Positions 23,884 through 34,685 of a DNA stretch of 64,000 nucleotides are shown here, piece by piece. The position numbers and the translations under genes were made by a program. Origin of the DNA: Parasponia andersonii (Eukaryota > Streptophyta > Magnoliopsida > Rosales > Cannabaceae). Within the stretch, counting starts at the first letter, position 1, and the number at the start of each line of letters is the position of its first letter. Where the stretch lies: positions 445,146-509,145 of the forward strand of contig JXTB01000201.1 of assembly GCA_002914805.1 (NCBI GenBank). The letters run 5' to 3'. The notes under the pieces are model-generated. The model was not told the DNA's origin and searched no databases. It worked only from the letters and a program-made list of their open reading frames with translations.

Positions 23884-24136
23884 AAGAATTGTTGCCATTT
23901 GATATAGAATTATTTTTTTAATTAAATATTTAATTATGTAATTAAAATAATAATTTTGATATATTTAACTATTAAAAAATAACAATGAATTAAATTTTTA
24001 AAAAAATATATATATTAAGGTAAACAAACTATATTAGTAATTAGTAAAAATAAAGAAACAATATTTTAAATGAGATTAAAATTTAAAAGTGTTGTCAAAA
24101 ACTAAAAGTATATAATGTTATCTGAAAGTAGAAAAA

Positions 24137-25860
24137 AGTCTACAAGCCTAAGTCCTCGTTCTCGTCCTCGGTTTCTTCACTGTCATCTTCTTGATGAGTT
24201 GGGAGAGGATAGGCAAAATGAGGTGGCAGTTGCGGAGGTGGGGGCATCAAGGTAAACGATGTCAAAGTGGATCCTAGATGGATAGGAGTATAAGTAGACA
24301 TGTTGACCTCTGTTACTAGCGATGACAAAATCCTCTACATATGCACTATGGCACTACCTGAGCCTCTATTGATCACTGTTGTTGAATGATCATCTCTTGA
24401 GTGGCCACCTTTCGTTGTTGGGCTGTCATCATATATGGTTGGCTCTCGAGTATGTATCGTTTGACATCCTTAGGTTCTGGCAACGGAAAATCTGGTGGGG
24501 CATATCTAGTAGTAGAAGCGGACTTACTTAACTTACGTCCGATACCTCTTCTAAATTCATGATGTGTACTGAGAACTTCATCCGCAATATAAGCATTAGT
24601 GACAGAAATGAATGAGCTTGAACTAGATTGAGAAGATGCTTGAGATTGAGTGTTATGAATCTCAAGCATCTTTTTCTGCAAAATAGATTAAAAATAGTAT
24701 ATAGAAAAAAATTAGAGAATTAGTATTAAAAAAATTAATTAATGGCATATGTAATTGGTCTCAAACTATACACTTAGCCATCCAGTCCGCTCAATGAAGT
24801 AGCAATCCCTGAAACTCTCAGTAATAGGTTAAAGCTTGCCAATAGTAGGATTGCGCTGTAAAAATATTTAAAGGGACATAATTTATTATTAAAAGTTAAT
24901 ATTTTAAAAATAAAAAGTATTATAAGAAAATCACAATTTTATTACCTTCTTATATCGTTTGTGAGCAATGAAAGCGGCTCCATATTTGCTCACCACCTAC
25001 TGATGCACCCTATTTGTAGCATTTCTTTTAGACATCACCCATAAGAAAAAAAATAATTATAATATAATATTTTATTACTTAAAAATAAATGAATAATTGA
25101 TAATTACACACTAACTCTAAACTCTAAGGAGTCAAAAAGGTCGCAACAATACCCCCATATCGCTACATCCATCTCATTAGGAACTTTGAAACGTGGCATT
25201 GCCAAGTCAAGAGCATTTTTATCGCCCCTAATGAGCGTAAAATACTTGTTAAGCTCGGTCCTCCAGTTGTTATATATATTTGCTGCAGTCCTAAGGGTGC
25301 CATCCCTAACATTGGCCAAATCATCATTGTCGTCGTCAAGATCTATGTATTCAAAAAATTCCTACAATTACACAAATTATCATTATATTATAATTATATA
25401 CAAAATTCAAAACATTTAATAAATGTCATATACTTTTTACCTCGACAACATGAATGATCTTCCCTTTTTGCTCAGCAGGAACTGACTTCCAATCAATCGA
25501 GAGAAGTATTTTTGATAGTCATCGACTGGGTACCAAGTGCCTCCTACCTTGTCGAATTTGATCAGAAAAGGGTTCATCCCTTTTTCCTCAAATAGCTGAC
25601 GTAGGTTTAATGACCTACTCGTCGTCTTCACATTCCTCCTAATAGAATTTGTAAAATAAATAAATATATTAGCAATTAGGCAAAGGTCCACATATCCAAA
25701 GTAATGAAAAAGTAAAATATAATATATAATGAGTAACACGAATAATACTTGACTCGCATCACTGAGGGACTTTGGTAGGATACCATAGAGGGTCAGCACT
25801 ACCATCACCACCATGATAACTAGGCTCAACAGTGGCTATGACTATGTGGAATTCTTAATA
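24137..25860 (-). pseudogene. Transposase_24-like gene, minus-strand copy
   Basis: Minus-strand exon-like pieces. At 25,440-25,660: RSLNLRQLFEEKGMNPFLIK, GGTWYPVDDYQKYFSRLIGS, ending at a GTAAAA donor-like site. At 25,104-25,360: EFFEYIDLDDD, NIYNNWRTELNKYFTLIRGD, VAIWGYCCDLFDSLEFR. Then HKRYKK and FRDCYFIERTGWLS at 24,790-24,990, and finally 24,373-24,681 with KKMLEIHNTQSQASSQS and a proline-rich end. The W..C.DLFDS.EF and KMLEIHNTQSQ words correspond to DYFSSEEF and KMVKIRTTQ.QSQ of the plus-strand gene, so the two are paralogues facing each other. Confidence 0.6.
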
Positions 25861-25939
25861 GTGACAAGTATATTATAATTAAAAACTGTACAGAATTATT
25901 GAAATTAAATTCTAAGAATTCAATCTTTAATACCATAAA

Positions 25940-26760
25940 AGTTCTTTTAATTTTATGAGTTTTTTAGTTACGCTATGGGTATTTTGGATATTTTATTAGT
26001 CTAGGGGCAATTTGGATATTTTGTGAATTATATTGGTATTTTATTATATTTTTAATTTTATGAGTTTTTTAGTTACTCTAAGGGCATTTTCGGTATTTCA
26101 TTAGTCTCGCGGCATTTTGGATATTTTGTGAATTATATTTATATTTTATTATATTTTTTAATTTTATGAGTTTTTTAGTTACTCTAGGGGCATTTTTGGT
26201 ATTTCATTACTGTAGGGACATTTTGTGGATTTTGTAACTTTAGGGGTATTTTGGATATTTTGTAAATTGCAACATTTATTTTTGGTATTTTTTAATTTTA
26301 TAAGTCTTTTAGTTAGTCTAAGGGCATTTTGGCCACTAATTTATTCTAGGGGCATTTTGGGTATTTTGTGAATTATATGGGTATTTTATTATATTTTTAA
26401 TTTTATGAGTTTTTTAGTTACTCTAAGGGCATTTTCGGTATTTTATTACTCTAAGGGCATTTTGGGTATTTTGTTAATTAAATTGTTATTTTTTGATATT
26501 TTAAACTTTATGAGTACTTTAGTTATTATAAAGGTATTTTGGGCATTTTATTACTCTAGATGTATTTTGGGTTTCTCGTAAATTACCCCATCATTTTTTT
26601 GATACTTTTTAATTTTATGAGTCTTTAGTTACTCTAAGGACATTTTGGCCACTTTATTATTCTAGGGGCATTTTGAGTATTTTGTAAATTAAATTGTTAT
26701 TTTTGGGTTTTTTAAATATTATGACTATTTTAGTTAACAAATTAACAAATTGATTCCTTA
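25940..26760 (+). repeat. ~105-bp minisatellite, right array
   Basis: About seven to eight units beginning TTAGTCTAGGGGCATTTTGG and containing TTTTGTGAATTATATGGGTA and TTTATGAGTTTTTTAGTTAC. Successive unit starts at ~25,996, 26,101 and 26,207 give a period near 105 bp. Inverse of the array at 17,290-17,640. Confidence 0.88.
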
Positions 26761-27399
26761 TTATTCATTTCATTTATTAATTCTAAGAAAATTAAATTCT
26801 AACCTAAAAAGTTTCTAACTTATTAACTAAAATATAAAATTTTAACAAAAATCAAAATTTAATACAAAAAACATATCCAACTAAACATTTCTCCATACTC
26901 AATCCACATTCTCAAAACGTAAATATCCAACTAATATCTAATAAAACTAATAATATAATCCACCAATAACTCATCAAATCCAATATCTAATTAAACTAAT
27001 AATTTATTCCAATAATCAAATAATCCAATATCCATTAAAACCTAATAATCCATTACAAATCTATATCTAAATATATCTATCACCTTGATAATATAATCCA
27101 ATAACCAAATATCCAATAATCCATTAAAAATCCATATCCAATATATCAAAAAACACAATAAATATTCATAATCCTAATAATTTAATATCAACATAAAACA
27201 ATATCCACAAAAAAATTTCTAATTTTTCCTAATATTACAACGTTTATTTTAATTAATACTAAAATAAACTAAAATTACAACATATAATCATAATCATATC
27301 TAATATCCAAAATTAACTAATATTATGATATACATTTTTAAGTATTTAAATATAAAACAAAACCAAAAATTAATAAAAAACTAAGCTATTAAGTTTCAA

Positions 27400-28220
27400 G
27401 GGCGACAGAGGCACAGGAGCAGCAAGGATGAGGCAGCGACGGCACAGTGGTGGTGGCGGAGCCCCTAAAAAAATTTTACAAAAAAATTAAATAAAAAACG
27501 AAAAAGGATTGAAAAAGAGAAAAATTGGCAAAAAAAAACTTACCAGTAAGGAGAACGTGATTTCTAGATTGAGAGAGAGAGAGAGAGAGAGAGATAGAGA
27601 GAAAGAGAGATGAGAGAAAAAGAAAGAGAGAGAGAGAGATGTGAAAAATGGTGAGGAAGACGATCGGTTTCTAGGTGTAGAAACTGTTCAGCTAAAGCAT
27701 CGACATTTTTCGCCAAAATGTCACCGCTTTAAAGCTCAAAAAATTTATAGTAGTTAGTTTGACCGTCTAAATTTTTGTAAAAAACTTTAAATATATATCT
27801 AAAGCGGAAACAATTATCAACGCCTTTAATATTCTAATCTAAAATGTCCCCGCTTTAAATCTGATTTTCATTTTTAATTTCACATATTTTATAATAATAA
27901 TTATTATTATTTTAATTTATTAATATTACATTAATATAAAGCGGCGACAAGAGAAGATATTTTTGTACTTGGCAACAATTGGTACACTCATTCTAAAACG
28001 GTGACAATTGTAGCCGTTTTAGGAATTTTTAGAGGGAAATTTTGGTGCGGTCCTCTAAAGTGGTGACACGTGCTCCCGCTGTAGACATTTTCATATGTCT
28101 AGCAATATAAATACTTTAAAGCAACGACTCTTAAATTTATCACCACTTTAGTTAAAATCTAAAGTGGCGACAAATGTCGCTACTTTAGAGTCATCGTTCT
28201 ATTACCTACTTGTTGTAGTG
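27400..28220 (-). repeat. CACTA right arm: GA tract and subterminal repeats
   Basis: GA-rich tract at 27,565-27,645, then repeated AAAGTGGCGAC/GTCGCCACTTT-like words in both orientations to the TTGTTGTAGTG terminus at 28,220. Inverse of the left arm order. Confidence 0.78.
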
Positions 28221-29047
28221 GAAACTGTACGTAATGCTTACATATTCATCAAATTATACTTAAGGCTTAGATTGAAAGATCATAGTTTAGAAGACAGAAA
28301 ATGTAGGATATACTGATAGGCTACAAGAAATATTTAAATCTATTCTTTTTGTATATTTTTTTTATTTGCTATGAGTTAATACTATGCACTTATATAGTCA
28401 ATTGTTTTGAGAACATTTTTGAAGGTTCCTAGATCAATTTTCTGTTGCGAAAATCGTTTTAAAAACTAGCATAAGCATATGTTAAAATTTACAATATTAC
28501 AATTATACCATGTGTCAAATTTTATAAAATTATTATTTTTAAAATTTAATGTATATTTATAACAAGGCCTAGTTTGTTATATGTATATCTTTTTTTTTCC
28601 CAATAAATATCATTTATAATTTTATTCAAACTAAATTTCTATAACTTAGAGCTTCTATTAACTAATTTGCTACTCACATATTTCTTAAAACAAAGAAGAT
28701 GAAAAAATCGTAAGTGAGTGAAAAGCGTAAAAAATTATTTACACTGTTATGTAAAATGAAATTTTTATAATTAGTAACCAGATGTTTAAACAATAGGAGG
28801 TCATAGTAAAAAAAGATGTTTTCTAAATAAAATTATTGTTTAAATATAAACTAGCATAGTTTTTAGTATGCATGCATTGGAGTAAAATGTAAAATATATG
28901 GTATTAAATGTAAACTATTATAGTAATAATTAAATTTAGAATTACCACACTATTTTTAGTATGAATGCATTGAAAATAGTCTAATTAGTTGTAATTTTTA
29001 ACATAATATATATGTTGAAAAACTTACACAACCAAGAATACAATTTT
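28221..29047. other. AT-rich spacer, nothing recognised
   Basis: Low-complexity A/T sequence between the CACTA terminus and the solo LTR. No ORF, RNA gene or repeat I can name. Confidence 0.6.
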
Positions 29048-31216
29048 TGTAAAACCCTTTATTTTAAGAAAGGGTATTGGATGAATCTGAACAGATTTAG
29101 GTCTAGATTCCATTGGATAAAAGTGTGAAGAAAGTTTGAAAATTGGGGTCAAAGTGTAATTATTCAAGGGTATTTCTGAGAAAATTTTCAGGAAACTGGG
29201 TCAAAATGTAAATAACCAAAATAGTGCCCAATTAACTAGAAGTTAACACGTGGCGCTACAGTTCGAAAATTGCCCATAAATCCCTGTATTTTCTCTTTCT
29301 TTTTCGATTTAGTCCCCGTAGCAAAAATCTAAAACCAGAAATGTGGTGAACCTCTGTTGAGCTACCTCCGGCCTCTGTTGCCCCATGCCACCGACCAGCG
29401 TCGACGTCCCCCTGTCAGACAAAACTTCCACCGCTAGAACTAGCCGCATAAGAAACCCGCGATCGTCGAAAAATGGCGAAAAATGCCGCGATTTATTTTG
29501 CTCGATACAACCGATTCTGGCCACCGTTCGCCGCGAAATTAATCATCGTGGACTCATCTCCTCATGGGCAATCTGGTAGTATGTTCTTGTGTCTTAATTT
29601 TACTCCGTTTGAGTTTAATTTCGTTGGACAGTTTTATGTGTAAATGGTTTTGGAATTGACTTTGTGATCAACCGTTAGATTTTAAAACTAATATCATTTT
29701 TGAAATCTACGTTAAAAATGATGAAAAATGAGATATATATTGATTATGTTCTGAAACGGGCCCGAAAAACGAAATAGGACAGCTCAAATTTGACTCAATT
29801 TGCATGTCGTGGGGCTCGTATCTAAATTTGATAAATTATATGTCTAACCTAGGGTTTTGGATGCCCTGAATTCAATGGTGAAGTCCATTTCATGATTTGA
29901 AGTTCCGTTCGAAAATCAAGTTTTCAAACGAAGGAACCAAAGGTTCAAAAATGAAATCCGCTCTTCTAAACGACACCCAAAAGATGCCAAACTTTCTTCA
30001 TAATCTTGTAACACTAGTTGGACGCTGGATTGAGATAGGGATTTAATTACTTGATCTTCAAATTGGTTTGATTTTGATTTTCACATATTTTTGATAAATA
30101 TGGAATTTCGTGAAATGATTTATAAAAATTATGTTTATATCTGTTTTAATTTGATTTGAGATATAAATTGTTTGGGAGGCACGTCACACTGGTTGGCGTG
30201 TCATATATATACTTTTTGAAACTATTTTAGGTAGGAAATTGGGTTTTTGAGTTTTGATAAAAAATGGTTGTTATAATGCCGAAATTCTTAGAAAATCCAA
30301 TACGATTTGAGGACTAAATATTGTTTGATTAAAAAATATTGCATGAGTTATTTTGAGATTTTGTGGAAATGGTGTATATCCTTATTCTGTTATTCATATA
30401 ATATTTGCATACATTTAAATATTTACGATGCCCTACATTGAGTGATCGGACTTACGATGTCCCACATTAGGTGATCAGACTTACGATGCCCCACATCGGG
30501 TGATCAGATTTACGGTGCCTCTTTATGTGGCTCGAACTTACGAGTGATCCTCTAGGGCATCATAATTGCATACATGGTTATATGTTTACTTGAATAAATA
30601 TGTATTGGTTTTTATGGATATTTTACAATAGTTTGGAATGTTTGAACTATTGGAGTATGATTTCTACTTGGGTTTTGTGAACTGTTTGAGTGGATTACTA
30701 ACTATTCAGGACTTTCAACATGAGTATATTTCTTATATATATAAAATCTTGAAATCGATTCTCTACTGAGCACAAGCTCACCTCTTTTTCTCCTCAGGTA
30801 GCATTCAGTGTGATTTGGGCCAAAAGAACTAGATCGAGGCATTTGTAGAATAACTAATTTATTTATATTTTGATAAATTCCTACGAGACTTGTGAAATAT
30901 TTAAATTTGAGCAGGAATAACTAGAATATGAGATTTGGACACGGTTTGTATTACTTATGTCTGTATTTAGTGTGAGATGATTTGAGATGCATGATTATTA
31001 AATAATTGTTTTAATTACGGTCTATGTTCAATGATTGACGCATAACTGTTGGATTTTATTTTCAATTAAAAATTTTATAAATACCAGTTTTGAAAAGTTC
31101 GAGTCTGCGGAATAAATTTTTGAATTAATTGAATTAATTAAAAAAAAAAATATTTTTTAATATTTCTATTTTATAAATACTCATTCTGTCACTGACTCTG
31201 GCCTTGGGTTGTGACA
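29048..31216 (+). mobile_element. solo LTR of a large LTR retrotransposon (2,169 bp)
   Basis: Begins TGTAAAACCC and ends GGTTGTGACA, so it has the TG...CA rule. The flanks are perfect 5-bp direct repeats ATTTT (29,043-29,047 and 31,217-31,221). There is no internal region, so this is a single LTR left by LTR-LTR recombination. A >2-kb LTR points to a Ty3/gypsy element of the Tekay/Del kind, but without pol the lineage is an inference. Orientation assumed from TGTAA...TGACA. Less AT-rich DNA at 29,330-29,570 has ORFs on both strands with no recognisable product. Confidence 0.83.
30424..30539 (+). repeat. 4 x 29-bp tandem repeat inside the solo LTR
   Basis: Units start at 30,424, 30,453, 30,482 and 30,511 with TACGATGCCC...CACAT..GGTGATC. 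The first three are close copies and the fourth diverges in its second half. Confidence 0.9.
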
Positions 31217-31424
31217 ATTTTGATCTAAATTCTAGAATAAATTTAGATCTAAATACAGACTCAAGAAGAATTAAAAAAACACACACAAAATGTAATGCAA
31301 TATAGAAATATATCTAACCTAGATTCATTTATTAAAATTTTGGCGGTACGTAGTTATTCTTTACTTTCTTAGGTTATACGATAATTAACAGTTAACCCTC
31401 TTCAAGGATAGATAAATTAGGCAA

Positions 31425-31555
31425 GACTCACTCACTCCGTGAGTTGTGACTGAGGCAGACATCTATGATTCAAGTCCCTATTCTGTTCTCCCAAGGCTCG
31501 AGGGAGTGACAATGCCACCTTTAACCCATTTTTATTATAAATAAAAAAAAAGATA
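31425..31555 (+). repeat. possible SINE
   Basis: GATTCAAGTCC (box-B-like) lies about 50 bp after CTCACTCACTCCGTGAG, and the block ends in an A-rich tail at ~31,540. No target duplication found. Weak call. Confidence 0.25.
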
Positions 31556-32124
31556 AATTAGATATATAGACTGAAGGTTACCTTTTATCTTTAACCATAG
31601 GTCTATTCTTATAGCTTGCACAGCAAGAAGTGAAATCTTATTAAACTTAAAAGATCAAGAAATTAAATATAAAAAAAAAAAGGTGAAGAACTTCATTATC
31701 AATTTGTGATTTTATTGTCGGGGACATATTTATTATATATGAGTACTTTCTCCATAAGACGTGCTTTTAAACTTTTTCAGGATAATGCGGTTGGAGATAA
31801 TGCCAAAATTTGGCTGCTTTTTAGGTCTTGTATAGTAATAATTTCGTCACAAATGATGTCACATGTATAGCTTTACACGCAATGCAATATTCTGAAATTA
31901 GAGTGATGAGGTCTCGTATGAGTAGGAAAGTCAACAGTGTTAATTCATGGTGACAATGAGAAAGAGTATTCCAGGTGACGAATTTCACATAAGATTCGTA
32001 ACTTACTGAATTAGTCTCTGAGGCCTTGGATTTGTACTCCGTGCTGTGGTGTTTCAAATTTCTAGCTATAGCGAAAGATTTGATTTCATGACGTGAGCTC
32101 AATCGTATATATATATATATAAAT

Positions 32125-32359
32125 AGGAAGCCAGTACGTTTTTTTTTTTAATTATTTATAAAGTATCAATTTCATCCATAAAAATTTAGTATACATATTT
32201 TTTTATTATAAAAAATAAGAGAAAGAAAGAACATTAATAATGCATATTTTTTCATCCATTTTGTTATAACTATTGGATTATCGTTAGATTATCATCTAAC
32301 GGCTAAAAAAAAATATCTATCTATATGTAAAAAAAAATAATACTGATTAGATTGACAAC
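32125..32359 (-). mobile_element. (TA)n-inserted MITE, copy 2 (inverted)
   Basis: On the minus strand it starts GTTGTCAATCTAATCAGTAT, immediately beside a TA tract (32,360-32,390), and ends at 32,125 near another TA tract (32,105-32,120). The interior AGCCGTTAGATGATAATC and ACATTAATAATGC blocks match copies 1 and 3 in inverse. ~235 bp, non-coding. Confidence 0.72.
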
Positions 32360-32816
32360 TATATATATATATATATATATTTTATATATATGTCAGGCTG
32401 ATTCATATCTTATTTATAATTTTATTTATAATTTCAACTTAGCTGATTCATATCTTATTTATAATTTCAACTTAGTACTCTGTAAAGTATCACTCCAGTT
32501 AATGTTTAGAACTACACATGCAATAAGATTTTTTTTTTTTTTTTTGATAATAAGCTGTGTAGGCGAAGCCCAAAACAAAAAAAAGCAGTTTATAACTGAT
32601 CATACTTACTCATTAAAAATATTATTAAACATTACTATAAACATACGCGAAGCCTACAAATTGTGTCTTTCTGAATGCTAGGCATTAGAGTTTGGTATAT
32701 GATTAACCATGATACATGGTATAGCCAAGATTAATCAATTCAAATAAATGTCTATAACGTCAATACAAAATTAGAGATTAGATGAAAATACATATATATA
32801 TATATATATATATATA

Positions 32817-33058
32817 AGTTGCCAAATCCAATAGGTATTTTTTTTCTTTACCTATGGGTAGATATTTTTTTTTTAGCCGTTGGATCATTACTAGATGGTG
32901 ATTCAATGGCTATAATAAAGTACATGAAAAGACGTGCATCATTAATGCTCTTTCTCTCTCTTACTTTTTACAATAAAAAATATGCATGCTAAATTTTCAT
33001 TGGCCAAATTAATACCTATGTATAGGTTAAAAAAAAAATACCCACTGGATTGGTGCCC
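32817..33058 (+). mobile_element. (TA)n-inserted MITE, copy 3
   Basis: Left end AGTTGCCAAATCCAATAGGT directly after a (TA) tract (32,793-32,816). Right end CCCACTGGATTGGTGCCC, followed by ATATATATAT. Contains AGCCGTTGGATCATTACTAG, absent from copy 1, which explains its extra ~30 bp. Confidence 0.75.
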
Positions 33059-33276
33059 ATATATATATACCTATAGTAATGCTAGGAAAACATAAAATAT
33101 ATAAACAATGATATTGTTGCATCAATTTTAACTTCCTATGATTTGCGAACTAGAAATGAATAAAATTAGGTGTCTAAAAATTCTATGATCAACCTATATG
33201 ACATATGAACTGTAAGCATTCAATTAGTAAATGATCAATCTATTTATAGTAAATTCTAATGCACTAATTAAAAATA

Positions 33277-33505
33277 GAAAATTGTGGTAAAAATATCCAT
33301 TTTTAGTCAAAATTTATACTTTAATATTGAATCTTTTTTTCTGACGGTAATAATACATTTCATCCAATTTTTGTAGCAATTGTCAAATTTTTTCGTTAAG
33401 TGCTAAATAATTATACACTTGTCGCCATATGAGTTTTTAGGCCATTAGAAGTTGTTTAAAAATTATAGAAAAATATGAAGATGAAATTAAAATAAAATTA
33501 AAGTA
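33277..33505 (+). repeat. left TIR of MULE
   Basis: Alignable with the inverse of 37,500-37,734. Shared words include TTTTTAGTCA, TAATACATTT/TAATACTTTC and GTTAAGTG, and ATAATTATACACTTGTCG against ATAATTGTACACTTGTCG. Roughly 80% identical by eye. Confidence 0.85.
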
Positions 33506-33701
33506 TTAATACCAGAAAATAAACCTGAAACAAGTTTTAAAAAAAAACTAAATCTATTTTTCTCCACTTTCTCTCTCTCTCTCGACCGGGTCTTTGTCAA
33601 AAATCCTTCATTGATCTCTGCAATACTTCGAAAGAAAGAATTCCTAACTCTTGTGTGTGAAGGTTGGGGAAATTTTGATCCATTGTAGCAATTTTGTGTG
33701 A

Positions 33702-34186
33702 ATGGAGTTTTGCAAGTATAGACCACCACATCTGGTGGTGGTGAGAACCTCATGGACTAATGAAAACCCAAGGAGGGGGTTCAAGTCATGTAAGAAGCTT
33801 CAGACGAGTAATTTTAGAAGTCTGTTTTTATTATTATTATTTTTGAAGTATAATTGATGAAATGAATTTTTATTCAGGCTTATGGTGGTTGTGGGTTTTT
33901 TTACTGGGTTGATCTAGAAATGTGCGAGAGATCAAAGAGAGTAATACTGGTATTACTAAGAACAATTCGTGACTTAGAGGCAGAGAAATCATCATTTGAT
34001 GAAGGAGAAGTTGGTGTTGAGCAGAGGTATACTACACCTTGTGATAGTTCAGGGATAGGAGGAAGGCTTTCATATGTTGCTGAAAATATGCCGAGACATA
34101 ATGAGGAAGTTAAAACACATCTGTGTGAAAGTTATAATGTACTAGTTTTTACAGTTATAATTGCTATTGTTATCTGGTTAACTTGA
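33702..34186 (+). pseudogene. GRF-type zinc-finger protein gene in MULE
   Basis: Two exon-like parts. Exon 1 (from ATG 33,702) encodes FCKYRPPHLVVVRTSWTNEN, then PRRGFKSC. A GTAAGA donor at 33,790 and an acceptor TTCAG at 33,877 bound an 88-bp intron. Exon 2 encodes AYGGCGFFYWVDLEMCERSK, a Leu-rich helix and a last segment VLVFTVIIAIVIWLT (membrane anchor). The pattern C...TSWTNENP.RGF..C...GCGFF.W matches plant GRF zinc fingers, a nucleic-acid-binding family with many small TE-linked members. The second cysteine of the CxC start is Tyr, and joining exons needs a 2-base adjustment for frame, so I call it decayed. An in-frame TGA sits just before the ATG. Function unknown. Confidence 0.65.
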
Positions 34187-34685
34187 GGTATTGATGTAAT
34201 AGTGTGATTAGTTTTAAAAGTTAGTGTAAAACAAGCGTATGTAACATTTGGTACTAAACTCTAAAGTAGTAGCTTTAATGATTGAATTTTGTCATTACAA
34301 TATCAATTTGTCAGTTTATTTTTGCAATTCAAGCTGAGTTGTTTGTGTTTGTTAATAGCATTGTAGTTAAATTTTGAATATGAGAAGGATTGTTAAAATA
34401 GAACAAGATATAAGTAAAATGGCAAACCGTTTTTGCGTAGAATGACCATTTATGTCTCAAAAAGATTACATAACTTATGTACATTGTAAAATACCATAAG
34501 AGGCACACAGTTTCTACACTTAGTTCCAACATCTAGTTCCTACAAAGGCAATAGTAATCCAGAAAAACTACCACCAAAAGCTAGAATTATGCTACCTATG
34601 TGCATTTCCCAAACTTGATGCAATTTTTTACAGTATATCCCTAATGATCAAATATAAATGATCATTCTAAGTAACTTCTATTTTA

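Larger units (their letters stand above)
15184..28220 (+). mobile_element. CACTA (En/Spm) transposon, degenerate, possibly composite
   Basis: Seen: the right end reads TTGTTGTAGTG (reverse complement CACTACAACAA), a textbook CACTA terminus, at 28,210-28,220. The left end TACTATAAGAAAG at 15,184 looks like a CACTA terminus with C changed to T. Subterminal repeats with TAGTGACGAC-like (left) and AAAGTGGCGAC-like (right) words follow each end. Inside are TNP2 transposase, DUF4218 and DUF4216 segments and Transposase_24-like genes, the canonical CACTA gene set. The arms (15.2-17.7 kb and 25.9-28.2 kb) are diverged inverted copies of each other. The 3-bp flanks differ (AAT left, GAA right), so the left boundary is uncertain and two adjacent elements remain possible. 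Confidence 0.75.
31217..33276. other. AT-rich spacer with two MITE copies, no gene seen
   Basis: Apart from the MITEs at 32,125-32,359 and 32,817-33,058 and a possible SINE at 31,425-31,555, this is A/T-rich DNA. The minus-strand ORF at 31,821-32,102 has no recognisable domain and is probably chance. Confidence 0.55.

Noticed and set aside
29385-29579. Possible host exon in a less AT-rich block
   Set aside because: It lies inside the solo LTR, both strands are open by composition, and no domain is recognisable.
30424-30539. Possible CRISPR-like array
   Set aside because: Units are adjacent 29-bp tandem repeats without spacers, inside a plant solo LTR.
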